This document shows positions 57,301-64,000 of a stretch of DNA of 64,000 nucleotides, piece after piece (positions within the stretch are counted from its first letter, which is position 1; each line of letters opens with the position of its first letter). This DNA comes from Dysgonomonas sp. 511 (lineage in GTDB: Bacteria; Bacteroidota; Bacteroidia; Bacteroidales; Dysgonomonadaceae). Position numbers and translations under genes: made by a program. The stretch spans positions 62,001 to 126,000 of the forward strand of contig NZ_QVMQ01000001.1 in the NCBI RefSeq assembly GCF_010501105.1, read 5' to 3'. The notes beneath the pieces were generated by a model. The model had not been told where the DNA came from and made no database searches. It was given only the letters and a program-made list of their open reading frames with translations.

Positions 57301-58841
57301 AAGTGGATGAAAATACCATCCGTATAACAAATAAGGATTCGGTAAGGATACAACTGACCATACTCAGCAAGCCGGACAATCTTGAAGGCTCAAAAATATG
57401 GAAAGAGATAGCAGAATATTCTGCACGCGCACTGATGTCGGTGCGTACGCTGAGTTTCAATTACTCACGCCGCGATGAAACCCATATCTCAGGTTTCAAA
57501 CCCGGTATCGGCGATGCTTTCGGGCAAAAAGGATCGGATCATGGGCTGGTTCCCGGATTGGGCTTTGCTTTCGGGCTCGATGGCGGCGAAGACTTCATTA
57601 ACAAATCGCAGGAACGCGACTGGCTGGTAATGAACGATGTCAATCTCAGCCCGGCTATATTCAGCAATGCCGAAAAGTTTGAGATGAGGGCGCAGGTAGA
57701 ACCTTTCAAGAATTTCAGGATAGAACTGAAAGCCAATTATGAAAAGAACAAGCGTACCGAGGTACAATATATGTTCGACGGCTCGCCAAAATCGCTGGGA
57801 GGTAATTTTTCTATGACCACAGTCGCACTTTCATCAGCTTTGCGAAGCAGTAATGCAAAAGACAACTATTATTCGGAGGCATTTAATAAATTTCTTCAAA
57901 ACAGGCATGTGGTGAAAGAACGTTTGGAAACGATGTATCAAAACACCTCATATCCTAGCGGTGGCTTTTTAGCCGAAACTAATCCTAACCTGCAAGGCCA
58001 GTCTTATTCTCCATCGAATGGTGAAGTCGATTTAAATTCGGCAGATGTACTCATTCCGGCATTTATTTCGGCATATACCGGAAAAGACGCAGGCAAGATT
58101 TCGCTATCGGCATTCCCTTCCCTATTGTCTATATTGCCAAACTGGACATTGACATACGATGGGCTGACAAGCCTGTCGTTGCTGAAAGATAAATTCAAAT
58201 CCATACGCATTACACACGGCTATACTTGTTTCTATCAGGTGAGCAACTACAATTCGTTCTCCAACTGGATGGATGCCGGCGATGGATTGGGCTACATTCG
58301 CGATGTGCTCAACGGCAACCCTGTGCCATCGTCGCCTTACAATATCAGTTCGGTAGGTATATCCGAAATATTCAACCCGCTATTTGGTGTAGAAGGTACT
58401 CTTAATAATAGTATGTCGATCAATGCACGCTATAATAATGCACGCACGCTAAGCCTGAATATGACCTCGTACCAGATTATCGAATCGTTGCAAAGGGAGC
58501 TTGTTGTAGGCCTCGGCTACCGTATCAATGAATTTAACCGCCTGATAGGATTGAAGTCGGGAACAGACAGCAAATTTAATAACGATCTGAATATAAAAGC
58601 CGACCTTTCGCACAAAACGACAGAGGCTCTACTTCGCAAAATACAGGAGAATTTCACCCAAGCTACGAATGGCACGACTATTGTGACTTTAAAAATATCG
58701 GCAGATTATACAATAAGCCGGGCTTTGACACTTCGTGCGTTTTATGACAGGATTTTGAACAAACCGTTAATATCATTATCCGCATACCCGACAACAAACA
58801 CAAATTTCGGCATAAGTCTGAGATTTACGTTGGTGCAATAA
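51327..58841 (+). CDS. sprA: SprA, type 9 secretion system outer-membrane translocon
   Basis: A 2504-residue outer-membrane protein, the giant barrel through which T9SS cargo leaves the cell (Sov in Porphyromonas). The signal peptide (about 2-23, cleavage after VYA) follows a TTG start at 51327. No in-frame ATG exists between the ruvA stop (51297-51299, same frame) and this TTG, and the signal peptide begins right there, so TTG is the real start. The body is beta-rich with long repeated SprA-type stretches, a Tyr/Asn-rich C-terminal part and a final aromatic strand (LRFTLVQ). The T9SS partners (PorK/L/M/N, PorV) are not in the window. Confidence 0.9.
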   Translation: MRKTVKYSFIVILLIGLFSGVYAKTALLVANTPEPIDVPADSLPRYPVKKTQITEYKDLDANPPADLKDPTNVKTTIEYDPVTKSYIFRTKVGDEDIATPFSLTQEEYMDYTLRKSMSNYFRDKNAEAYNQKDEPSDEGFSLKDIRLNLNVADKLFGPGGVKVTTQGYVEARMGIKRTTSENPTLSERNRKKTTFEFDEDIQMNVTASVGDKINFGMNYDTKALFDFDSKKLKLGYGGKEDEIIKKIEAGNVSMSTTNSLINGGTSLFGINAELQFGKLRVNTVISQQESQSQSTNSKGGIQTLEYELKADQYDENRHFFLGHYFRDNYDKAMSRMPYIQSPVNITRIEVWITNKRMNDYSQARNMLAFAEIAEHDVIKNPLWGSSGSVATPYNGANSLYSTITSSYPAARDITQVTSLFSGYIEGGIDYEKVESARLLSSSEYTYSPQLGYISLTSALQADEVLAVAYEYTMNGKTYQVGEFSTDIVDKYEASNPKSGALLLKLLKPISLSPRSYTWHLMMKNVYRISDNAIQQDRFRLNISYLSDTVGTYLNYITEGQVKNQLLLRVMNLDRLDSRNNEVKNKDGLTGDGIFDFVEGYTVKAQNGRIIFPVVEPFGSHLRKKIGSDAVADKYVYQELYDSTLTIARQIAEKNKFKIYGTYRGSGTNNAEIDLNATNVPQGSVRLTAGGTTLTEGVDYIVDYISGKVTIINQNILDSDIPVQVSSEGFSMGMQRKTMMGLNLSYDISKNFNIGGTIMHYYEKPLTIKTEYGNESVKNTLWGLNTSFRTESMWLTNLVDKLPFVNATQPSQITFNAEFAHMIPGHYQNEEAGGYSYLDDFESSQSRIDIKSPYAWALAATPYDDVSDVFFGGPAYTNKIEYGNKRARLAWFTIDGLFTRQGSSLTPEHIKNDKDQLSNHFVREISMEEIYPYKDVAYNEAATIPALNLSYYPTERGPYNLDATDIGTDGKLLKPEERWGGITRKMDVRDFEASNIEYIEFWLMDPFVYNSTDPVPNKGGELYINLGEISEDVLKDGKKFYENGLPATGDPNDPDAVDFTVWGKVPKRQSTVYAFDDNQGTDARRRQDVGLNGLSTDEEFQFQTYTDYLRDYRAKLSASATEELSNDPFSPLNDPGGDTFHFYRGADYDRNQVSILDRYKHYNNTEGNSRATGDSGESFATAARNTPDVEDIDQDNTLNETEAYFQYKIELDPNKMNVGDNYIVDSRKVAVTLRNGQPGEVTWYQFKVPVRQPDRKIGNIHDFKSIRFMRMYLTKFTQNTFLRFATLQLVRGDWRAYEQTLNKNNTPSGSGTLDVTTVNIEENAERKPIAYVVPPGVSRSTDPGQAQMLKENEQALSLKVTDLDPEDARAVYKTTAYDLRRYKRLQMFVHAEKLIDGEDLAKGDLTVFMRLGSDYKNNYYEYEIPLTITPEGTYNTNSQVDRYAVWPTDNMFDYPLELLKNVKLHRNREKRKAGSAISYTTLYSEYDPDKKNNKVSVMGNPSLSEINVIMIGVRNNTRVVKSGEVWINELRLTDFDEKGGWAAQGNLNVALSDLGTISVSGRKETVGFGALDQSLMERRSDDYYTYSVAANVELGKFFPEKAKVSLPLYYSYSNQTTTPEYDPFDQDVTLKESLSLVDTKAEKDSIKSLARDRTTTRSISLNNVKVNVQSKTPMPYDPANFTMSYSYSRSETNNPTTVYDLTKNYKATLNYSYSPLVKTWEPFKKVKGKSGAAKFAKSIGFNYLPASIDFNSNITRYYTETSLRDIESYTLGGDNSAYQFLSWSQSFLWDRDFNINWDFTRNIKFSFQSGTRAEIEEPYLQVNKELNRSDYEIWKDEVTRSLKSLGDPLSYRQVVKLTYQLPFRNIPALNWINSNAAYTSGYQWDRGAKIDSMEVGNTISNNMTLEFTNRLNLTTLYNKSSFLKRVNDRFDGRNKRTQSPAQRNNQQARRRRFTQQVTLKSDGKTEIRHGLSTKNLEVVAKKDGKTYTVKFKKVDENTIRITNKDSVRIQLTILSKPDNLEGSKIWKEIAEYSARALMSVRTLSFNYSRRDETHISGFKPGIGDAFGQKGSDHGLVPGLGFAFGLDGGEDFINKSQERDWLVMNDVNLSPAIFSNAEKFEMRAQVEPFKNFRIELKANYEKNKRTEVQYMFDGSPKSLGGNFSMTTVALSSALRSSNAKDNYYSEAFNKFLQNRHVVKERLETMYQNTSYPSGGFLAETNPNLQGQSYSPSNGEVDLNSADVLIPAFISAYTGKDAGKISLSAFPSLLSILPNWTLTYDGLTSLSLLKDKFKSIRITHGYTCFYQVSNYNSFSNWMDAGDGLGYIRDVLNGNPVPSSPYNISSVGISEIFNPLFGVEGTLNNSMSINARYNNARTLSLNMTSYQIIESLQRELVVGLGYRINEFNRLIGLKSGTDSKFNNDLNIKADLSHKTTEALLRKIQENFTQATNGTTIVTLKISADYTISRALTLRAFYDRILNKPLISLSAYPTTNTNFGISLRFTLVQ

Positions 58842-58907
58842 AACACATAAAGATGTTTGCGTAAAAAGAAAATTTACTTTAAGTTTATTTTTTCAAATGT
58901 TAAACAA

Positions 58908-58915
58908 TATCTTTG
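58908..58915 (+). promoter_or_regulatory. Candidate -7 box of the two-component operon
   Basis: TATCTTTG fits TAnnTTTG and is 27 nt before the ATG of the 20-codon upstream ORF. The AT-rich -33 region has no clear TTTG. Confidence 0.5.
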
Positions 58916-58941
58916 TATTAATTGTTAAATAGGAGAAGACA

Positions 58942-59004
58942 ATGAAAAGTGAATATTATATACTTGAATTGTGTATAAATGAAAGGATAAAGGCCGTAAG
59001 ATGA
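58942..59004 (+). CDS. 20-codon leader ORF coupled to the sensor kinase gene
   Basis: The ORF (MKSEYYILELCINERIKAVR) has a strong SD (AGGAGA at 58931-58936) and its TGA overlaps the ATG of the kinase gene (ATGA at 59001-59004). It probably serves to couple or control translation of the kinase. The peptide has no recognisable family. It is not an artefact of frame choice: the SD and stop-start overlap are both visible. Confidence 0.5.
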   Translation: MKSEYYILELCINERIKAVR

Positions 59005-60581
59005 GAAAGTCGACAATATGGATACTTGCTGCTATAATGGCATTTACATTCTTTGGCCTATTGTATTTACAGATAACATATCTCCGCGAATCAATAGGTT
59101 GGAGGACAGACCAGTTTAACGAAGCTATAAACAGGAGCTTGTCGCAAATATCGCGCAATCTTGAACTGGATCAGACAAAAAAGTATCTGGACGAAGCCTT
59201 TATCGAAACACAGAAAAAGCAGGCAGCTGCATACAAAAGGTCTTTGGCGTTGAGAAACCAATTACAAGAGGAGACTGTAACCCAACAACAAAGATTTAAA
59301 ATAATAGCTCCCGACGGCTCTGAGTTTGACATAGAGCATACAGCCTCGAGTACAGTGCAGAGGCCCAAAAGCCAAGTATTCCAAGCACCTGCCAAGGCCG
59401 GAACAAATGCAATATCGAAGACAATATCCGATATGCAGGACGAACAAAAAAAGAAATTCCTGTACGAGAGCGAAATAATGAATGAAGTTGTAAACCGTAT
59501 AATAAATACGGCGAGCAATACCCCGATAGAAGAACGGGTGAACCTGAAAGGACTAGAAGCGAATATAAGAAACGAAATAAAATATAATGGTATAGAGTTG
59601 CCATTCCAGTACGAAGTAGTAGACAAAAACGATAAACCGATATACCAACAACCACTTTTTTCGGTGAAGAACAAAAAGGATTATTATTCGCAGCCGTTGT
59701 TCCCGAACGACCCGCAGGATAAAGTGGCGTACCTCAAGGTTTACTTTCCGAGCAAAGAAGATTATCTTTTCAGCGAGGTATCTTTCCTCTATCCGGCTAT
59801 TTTGTTTACATTCATCCTGTTGGTAACATTTATCATTATCATTTATATAACCTTCCGTCAGAAGCGTTTGTCGGAAATGAAGAATGACTTTATGAATAAT
59901 ATGACCCACGAGCTTAAGACTCCGGTGTCGACCATATCATTGGCTGCGCAGATGTTGAAAGACGTCTCCATAACCAAGTCGCCCGACGTATTTAAGCACA
60001 TATCGGGGGTTATAAATGACGAAACCGAACGGCTGAGTTTTCAGGTGGAGAAAGTCTTGCAAATGTCGCTATTCGAAAAACAAAAAGCAACTCTCAAACT
60101 CAAAGAGCTGGATGTGAACGACATAGTGGTACATGTGGCACATACATTCCAACTGAAGGTGGAAAAATTCGGAGGCAACCTCGATATAGACCTCGAAGCA
60201 ACCGAATCGTCCATCAATGCCGATAAAATGCATTTTACCAATGTGCTGTTCAACTTGCTCGACAACGCCGTAAAATACAGGCGCGAGGATACGCCTCTCG
60301 AACTGATGATACGCACATGGAACAATGGCAACAAGATATTGATATCGGTAGAAGATAACGGTATCGGTATAAAGAAGGAGCTTGTGAAAAAGATTTTCGA
60401 CCGTTTCTATCGCGTATCCACCGGCAACAGGCACGATGTAAAAGGCTTTGGCTTGGGGCTGGCATATGTGAGGAAGATAGTTGAAGACCATAAAGGCACA
60501 ATCAAGGCAGAAAGTGATGTAGGCAAAGGCACTAAGTTTATAATAAGCCTGCCTGTAATGAAAAATAAATCGCTAGATTAA
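59001..60581 (+). CDS. rprX: Sensor histidine kinase (RprX-like)
   Basis: A 526-residue inner-membrane kinase. TM1 at about 6-26 and TM2 at about 256-280 (LYPAILFTFILLVTFIIIIYITF) enclose a periplasmic sensor region of about 230 residues with a coiled-coil/Gln-rich start. The HisKA site is His303 in NNMTHELKTPVSTISL. The ATPase domain has the N box (NVLFNLLDNAVKY), G1 (VEDNGIGI) and G2 (GFGLGLAYV). It phosphorylates the response regulator encoded 51 nt downstream. The name follows the Bacteroides rprX/rprY pair by architecture; signal unknown. Confidence 0.88.
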   Translation: MRKSTIWILAAIMAFTFFGLLYLQITYLRESIGWRTDQFNEAINRSLSQISRNLELDQTKKYLDEAFIETQKKQAAAYKRSLALRNQLQEETVTQQQRFKIIAPDGSEFDIEHTASSTVQRPKSQVFQAPAKAGTNAISKTISDMQDEQKKKFLYESEIMNEVVNRIINTASNTPIEERVNLKGLEANIRNEIKYNGIELPFQYEVVDKNDKPIYQQPLFSVKNKKDYYSQPLFPNDPQDKVAYLKVYFPSKEDYLFSEVSFLYPAILFTFILLVTFIIIIYITFRQKRLSEMKNDFMNNMTHELKTPVSTISLAAQMLKDVSITKSPDVFKHISGVINDETERLSFQVEKVLQMSLFEKQKATLKLKELDVNDIVVHVAHTFQLKVEKFGGNLDIDLEATESSINADKMHFTNVLFNLLDNAVKYRREDTPLELMIRTWNNGNKILISVEDNGIGIKKELVKKIFDRFYRVSTGNRHDVKGFGLGLAYVRKIVEDHKGTIKAESDVGKGTKFIISLPVMKNKSLD

Positions 60582-60632
60582 TTTAATGGAGAGAATAATA
60601 TTAAACATTGTAAATAAGTAAATAAATAAGCT

Positions 60633-61346
60633 ATGGAAGAAAAATTGAAATTATTCTTATGTGAAGATGATGAGAATCTTGGTATGTTGCTAAGAGAATA
60701 TCTTCAGGCTAAAGGGTATGATACAGATTTGTATATCGACGGAGAAGCCGGATACAAAGGGTTTGTAAAAGAAAAGTATGATCTATGTATATTGGATGTA
60801 ATGATGCCTAAAAAAGACGGAATCACGCTAGTGAAAGAAATCAGGGCTATCAATACCGAAATACCTATCATATTCCTCACAGCTAAAAATATGAAGGACG
60901 ACATCCTCGAAGGCTTCAAAGCCGGCGCGGACGATTACATCACTAAGCCATTCAGCATGGAAGAGCTGGTACTTCGTATCGAAGCTATTTTCCGCCGAGT
61001 GAAGGGTAAGAGGGTAAAAGAACAACAAATTTACCAATTTGGCGATATGGCGTTCGATACTCAAAAACAAATCCTTACCATCAAAGGGCAAAGTACTAAG
61101 CTTACAACCAAAGAAGCAGAACTGCTAGGCCTGCTTTGCGCCCATGCGAACGATATCCTGGAACGGAATCACGCCCTTAAACAAATCTGGGTAGACGACA
61201 ACTACTTCAATGCCAGAAGCATGGATGTGTATATCACTAAGTTGCGTAAATTATTGAAACCGGCATCGGACATTGAAATTATCAATATTCACGGTAAAGG
61301 TTACAAACTGATTGCACCTGTAAGCGAAGAAGAAACAGCAGAATAA
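60633..61346 (+). CDS. rprY: OmpR-family response regulator (RprY-like)
   Basis: A 237-residue regulator. The receiver domain (1-125) has the acidic pair Glu11/Asp12, phospho-acceptor Asp55 in CILDVMMPKKDG and the conserved Lys in DYITKPF. The C-terminal winged-helix DNA-binding domain (about 135-232) has the OmpR pattern (LTTKEAELLGLL, SMDVYITKLRKLLK, IHGKGYKLI). It is the partner of the upstream kinase and is followed by a terminator. Confidence 0.92.
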   Translation: MEEKLKLFLCEDDENLGMLLREYLQAKGYDTDLYIDGEAGYKGFVKEKYDLCILDVMMPKKDGITLVKEIRAINTEIPIIFLTAKNMKDDILEGFKAGADDYITKPFSMEELVLRIEAIFRRVKGKRVKEQQIYQFGDMAFDTQKQILTIKGQSTKLTTKEAELLGLLCAHANDILERNHALKQIWVDDNYFNARSMDVYITKLRKLLKPASDIEIINIHGKGYKLIAPVSEEETAE

Positions 61347-61367
61347 ATATACTTGAATGTATGAGAG

Positions 61368-61401
61368 AAAGCCGGACGATTTTTTATCAGCCGGCTTTTT
61401 T
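61368..61401 (+). terminator. Terminator of the two-component operon
   Basis: AAAGCCGG 61368-61375 pairs with CCGGCTTT 61391-61398, with a T-run to 61401. It follows the response regulator stop by 21 nt. Confidence 0.75.
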
Positions 61402-61466
61402 GCAGCTATTTTATAGAAAATCGTTAAGGATTACCCTTTGCATATAAAATAACAATTTGTTTTTCC

Positions 61467-61474
61467 TATTTTTG
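61467..61474 (+). promoter_or_regulatory. Candidate -7 box of thyA
   Basis: TATTTTTG fits TAnnTTTG, 22 nt before the ATG of thyA. A TTTG (61437-61440) is 26 bp upstream, slightly long for the -33 box. Confidence 0.5.
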
Positions 61475-61496
61475 TAGCGGAATAAATATAAGTGAA

Positions 61497-62291
61497 ATGA
61501 AGCAATATCACGACCTGTTGAAACGTGTACTCGCAGAAGGAGTAGAAAAAAGTGACCGCACGGGAACCGGTACCATCAGTGTATTCGGGCATCAAAGCCG
61601 CTACGACCTGTCGGAAGGCTTTCCGGTGCTCACTACCAAGAAGCTACATCTCAAGTCCATCATATACGAATTGTTATGGTTTCTGGCAGGCGACACCAAT
61701 GTGAAATATTTGCAGGAACATGGTGTGCGTATATGGAACGAGTGGGCCGACGAGAATGGCGAACTTGGTCATATATACGGCTACCAATGGCGTTCGTGGC
61801 CCGATTATAATGGCGGACATATCGACCAGATAACAGATGCAGTAAATACAATAAGGAACAATCCCGATTCGCGCCGTATTATAGTGAATGCGTGGAATGT
61901 TGCCGACCTGCCAAATATGAACCTGCCTCCATGCCATGCCTTTTTCCAGTTTTATGTGGCAAATGGCAAATTGAGCCTGCAACTGTACCAACGCAGTGCC
62001 GATATATTTCTGGGCGTGCCGTTCAATATTGCGTCCTATGCGTTATTACTGAAAATGATGGCGCAGGTAACGGGGCTTCAGGCGGGAGAATTTGTCCACA
62101 CATTGGGCGATGCACATATTTACACCAACCATCTGGAGCAGGTGAAACTGCAACTGAGCCGCGACCTTCGTCCGTTGCCCGAAATGAAAATCAATCCCGA
62201 AGTGAAAAGTATTTTCGATTTCAAATATGAAGACTTCCAACTGGAAGGCTATGATCCTCACCCGCATATAAAAGGTGAAGTCGCAGTCTGA
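61497..62291 (+). CDS. thyA: Thymidylate synthase ThyA
   Basis: A 264-residue cytoplasmic enzyme that methylates dUMP to dTMP with 5,10-methylene-THF. Catalytic Cys146 is in [12 protein letters not shown], and length and numbering equal the E. coli enzyme. The folate and dUMP contacts [10 protein letters not shown] (near 127) and [13 protein letters not shown] are conserved. It starts after the terminator of the two-component operon. The dCMP deaminase at 33 kb supplies its dUMP. Confidence 0.95.
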   Translation: MKQYHDLLKRVLAEGVEKSDRTGTGTISVFGHQSRYDLSEGFPVLTTKKLHLKSIIYELLWFLAGDTNVKYLQEHGVRIWNEWADENGELGHIYGYQWRSWPDYNGGHIDQITDAVNTIRNNPDSRRIIVNAWNVADLPNMNLPPCHAFFQFYVANGKLSLQLYQRSADIFLGVPFNIASYALLLKMMAQVTGLQAGEFVHTLGDAHIYTNHLEQVKLQLSRDLRPLPEMKINPEVKSIFDFKYEDFQLEGYDPHPHIKGEVAV

Positions 62292-62310
62292 GAATATTTA
62301 ATTTACACAT

Positions 62311-64000
62311 GTGTTATCAATAGTATTTTCCTGGATAATCCTGTTCTTCGTTCTCTTTTCGTCAGGAGACATGTTGCTCGCGTTCTACAATAAAGTATGC
62401 AGGCAACAAGAAAGTTATGGCTTAGCCGACAAGGTACTGTTGGGACTATGCGCATTAATCGTACCATTATCATTCTGGTCGTTGTGGCTGCCTTCCAATC
62501 ATTTTTTTCTGTTTGGTAGTATCGCTTTATGCCTGTTGTATTGGGGCATGGCCCGCAAGAGGCTATATGAAACATTATCCTATCTCAAGGCCTTGATAAG
62601 GACAATATCTTCGTCTTATTTTTTCCTTGTCCCCATCGCCCTATTCCTATTATTCTCTGTCTACTTCTACTCGTGGGAACAATCGGTCTACGATTCCCTA
62701 TTTTATCACCATCAGAATATACGGTGGAACGAGGAGTTTGCCGTAGTTCCCGGCTTGGGCAACCTGGACGACAGGTACGGATTCAATTCCAATTACCTGC
62801 TACTGAGTGCTGTTTTCACCTTCCGGTTTGTATTAAGCGAAGCTATATATCCACTACAGCCGTTCATTGTAACCATTATAGGTTCGTGGATACTCTACGA
62901 ATTTATACGCTCTGGGTTCGAAACAAGGCGTTTGTTTATTCTTGTGTCATATATATTGCTTTGCTGGGTATCCATTTATTTTCTGGGGAATACGTCGACT
63001 GATATTTTGCCCAACTTTATAATCTTTTATATAGTAGCACGACTGATACTCTATCCCCATATATTGAAAGAGAATTATCTCTTATTAATTATCCTGCCTG
63101 TATTTTTACTTACCTGCAAGCTGTCTTCGTGCGCATTGGCAATATTGAGTGTGTACCTTATTTACCAATTGATCAAAAACAAGAGGTATCTCGATGTCGG
63201 ATTTTTGTGTACGGCCGGGCTTATTATTGTTTTGCCGTGGCTGGTAAGGAATGTGATAATATCAGGATACCTTATCTATCCTCTCTACCAGATAGACCTA
63301 TTTTCGTTCGACTGGAAAGTGCCGCTAGAAGCTGCTGTTAAACAAAAAGCATATATTTTTTCTACGGGTTATTATTTCCTGCGCATCGCATTGCGCTATC
63401 CGGGCGAAAGCATGAGAGACCCGTTTGCCATAAATATCTTGACCGATATAATATTGGTGCTATCTATCCTTATGTTTCTATATACGACATACTTTGTGAT
63501 AAGGCAGCAAAGAAAAAAAGCAGAACCGGTACATATATTATTATATGCTATATTTGCAGTTGCTGTAATTGTCTGGTTGACTGGCGGTGCCGATATTCGT
63601 TTTATTGTGGGGGTACTGTGTGCAATAATATTTACGGGAGCAACCCTGCTATTAAAAGGAAAGGTAAGGAAATACCCCTTAGAAGGCAGATGCCTGATAG
63701 GAATATTCATCCTTAGCCTGTTCGTTTGGACTACAAGCCGATACAATATCGTGTATTCGGAAGCGAAGATTGACAATGTAAATGTACCGTGTCATATATT
63801 ACTTAAACCTTACACAGTCAAAGACCAGCAAACTTCTATCGGGCTCGATTGGGAAAGTTCATTCTCGCCTTATTTACTAAACAATGGCCATGTGGTATGG
63901 ATCAATACCGGTTTTGCATACGACAAACTGCCTGCCCGGACAATAGATCATTATGCCTTGTTTCTGCCTGTTATATGCCTTGAGTCGAGAGGTAAAAGCC
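62311..64000 (+). CDS. Polytopic membrane protein, GT-C-like, partial (runs off the window)
   Basis: The frame is open from a GTG at 62311 for 563 codons to the window end; no in-frame ATG occurs before codon 20, and the GTG is 19 nt after the thyA stop, so co-transcription is likely. The protein has many TM segments (starting LSIVFSWIILFFVLF) and an extracytoplasmic loop SVYDSLFYHHQNIRWNEEF, followed by VPGLGNLDDRYGFNSNYLLL. That loop recalls the first loop of GT-C type glycosyltransferases and related large bacterial membrane proteins. No precise family is certain. The ATG one base out of frame at 62309 reads into a stop, so it is not the start. Confidence 0.65.
   Translation, partial: MLSIVFSWIILFFVLFSSGDMLLAFYNKVCRQQESYGLADKVLLGLCALIVPLSFWSLWLPSNHFFLFGSIALCLLYWGMARKRLYETLSYLKALIRTISSSYFFLVPIALFLLFSVYFYSWEQSVYDSLFYHHQNIRWNEEFAVVPGLGNLDDRYGFNSNYLLLSAVFTFRFVLSEAIYPLQPFIVTIIGSWILYEFIRSGFETRRLFILVSYILLCWVSIYFLGNTSTDILPNFIIFYIVARLILYPHILKENYLLLIILPVFLLTCKLSSCALAILSVYLIYQLIKNKRYLDVGFLCTAGLIIVLPWLVRNVIISGYLIYPLYQIDLFSFDWKVPLEAAVKQKAYIFSTGYYFLRIALRYPGESMRDPFAINILTDIILVLSILMFLYTTYFVIRQQRKKAEPVHILLYAIFAVAVIVWLTGGADIRFIVGVLCAIIFTGATLLLKGKVRKYPLEGRCLIGIFILSLFVWTTSRYNIVYSEAKIDNVNVPCHILLKPYTVKDQQTSIGLDWESSFSPYLLNNGHVVWINTGFAYDKLPARTIDHYALFLPVICLESRGKS

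Overview
The window is a chromosomal segment of a Bacteroidales bacterium, most likely close to Dysgonomonas (Dysgonomonadaceae); the genus is an inference, the order is well supported. Evidence: Bacteroidetes-type promoters (TAnnTTTG) ahead of many genes, many lipoproteins, a sprA gene next to ruvA, an rprX/rprY-type two-component pair, DUF1573 and M3-peptidase genes, and mannan and starch loci with Bacteroidetes enzymes. No rRNA, tRNA, CRISPR array or intact insertion sequence was seen.

Layout. 1-8.9 kb (+): a beta-mannan operon made of the end of a CE7-like acetyl esterase, a GH5 mannanase, a GH130 mannosylglucose phosphorylase, a GPH-type sugar symporter, a mannobiose/cellobiose 2-epimerase, a GH3 glycosidase and a GH26 mannanase. 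Together they describe deacetylation and cutting of mannan outside the cytoplasm, import of mannobiose, epimerisation to mannosylglucose and phosphorolysis to mannose 1-phosphate and glucose. 9.1-10.25 kb (-): a radical SAM/SPASM enzyme of the anSME family. 10.66-19.0 kb (+): a starch/maltodextrin operon (GH77 with two CBM20 modules, SusA-like GH13, LacI regulator, MFS transporter, lipoprotein GH13) with a CRE-like LacI operator upstream. Neither sugar locus has a SusC/SusD pair in the window.

19.2-33.5 kb is mostly housekeeping and envelope genes: OmpA-like protein, L,D-transpeptidase-like protein, a 1987-residue alpha-2-macroglobulin without a thioester motif, CrcB, AraC regulator plus MFS efflux pump, a GNAT protein, 5-formyl-THF cyclo-ligase, S41 protease and dCMP deaminase. 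33.5-50.7 kb holds an ABC-2 exporter, a DUF4139 protein carrying a SusC-like plug, MazG, DsbD, M15 peptidase, DUF1573, AhpC, a Nim-like flavoprotein, NUDIX, cyclophilin and M3 peptidase. Its intergenic spaces are full of repeats. 50.7-64 kb (+): ruvA, sprA (type 9 secretion translocon), a sensor kinase/response regulator pair preceded by a 20-codon ORF, thyA, and a polytopic membrane protein running off the window.

The most unusual content is non-coding. Two copies of a roughly 500-bp structured element (36981-37475 and 49976-50492, opposite orientations) share conserved end hairpins and loops, but their internal stems have changed on both sides so that pairing is kept. This looks like a mobile or repeated structured RNA/DNA element. 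A second family of about 50-bp palindromic units (AAAAAGTAAC...GTTACTTTTT) occurs five times in two clusters (34.4-34.7 kb and 43.2-43.4 kb). Further solitary inverted repeats lie between convergent genes.
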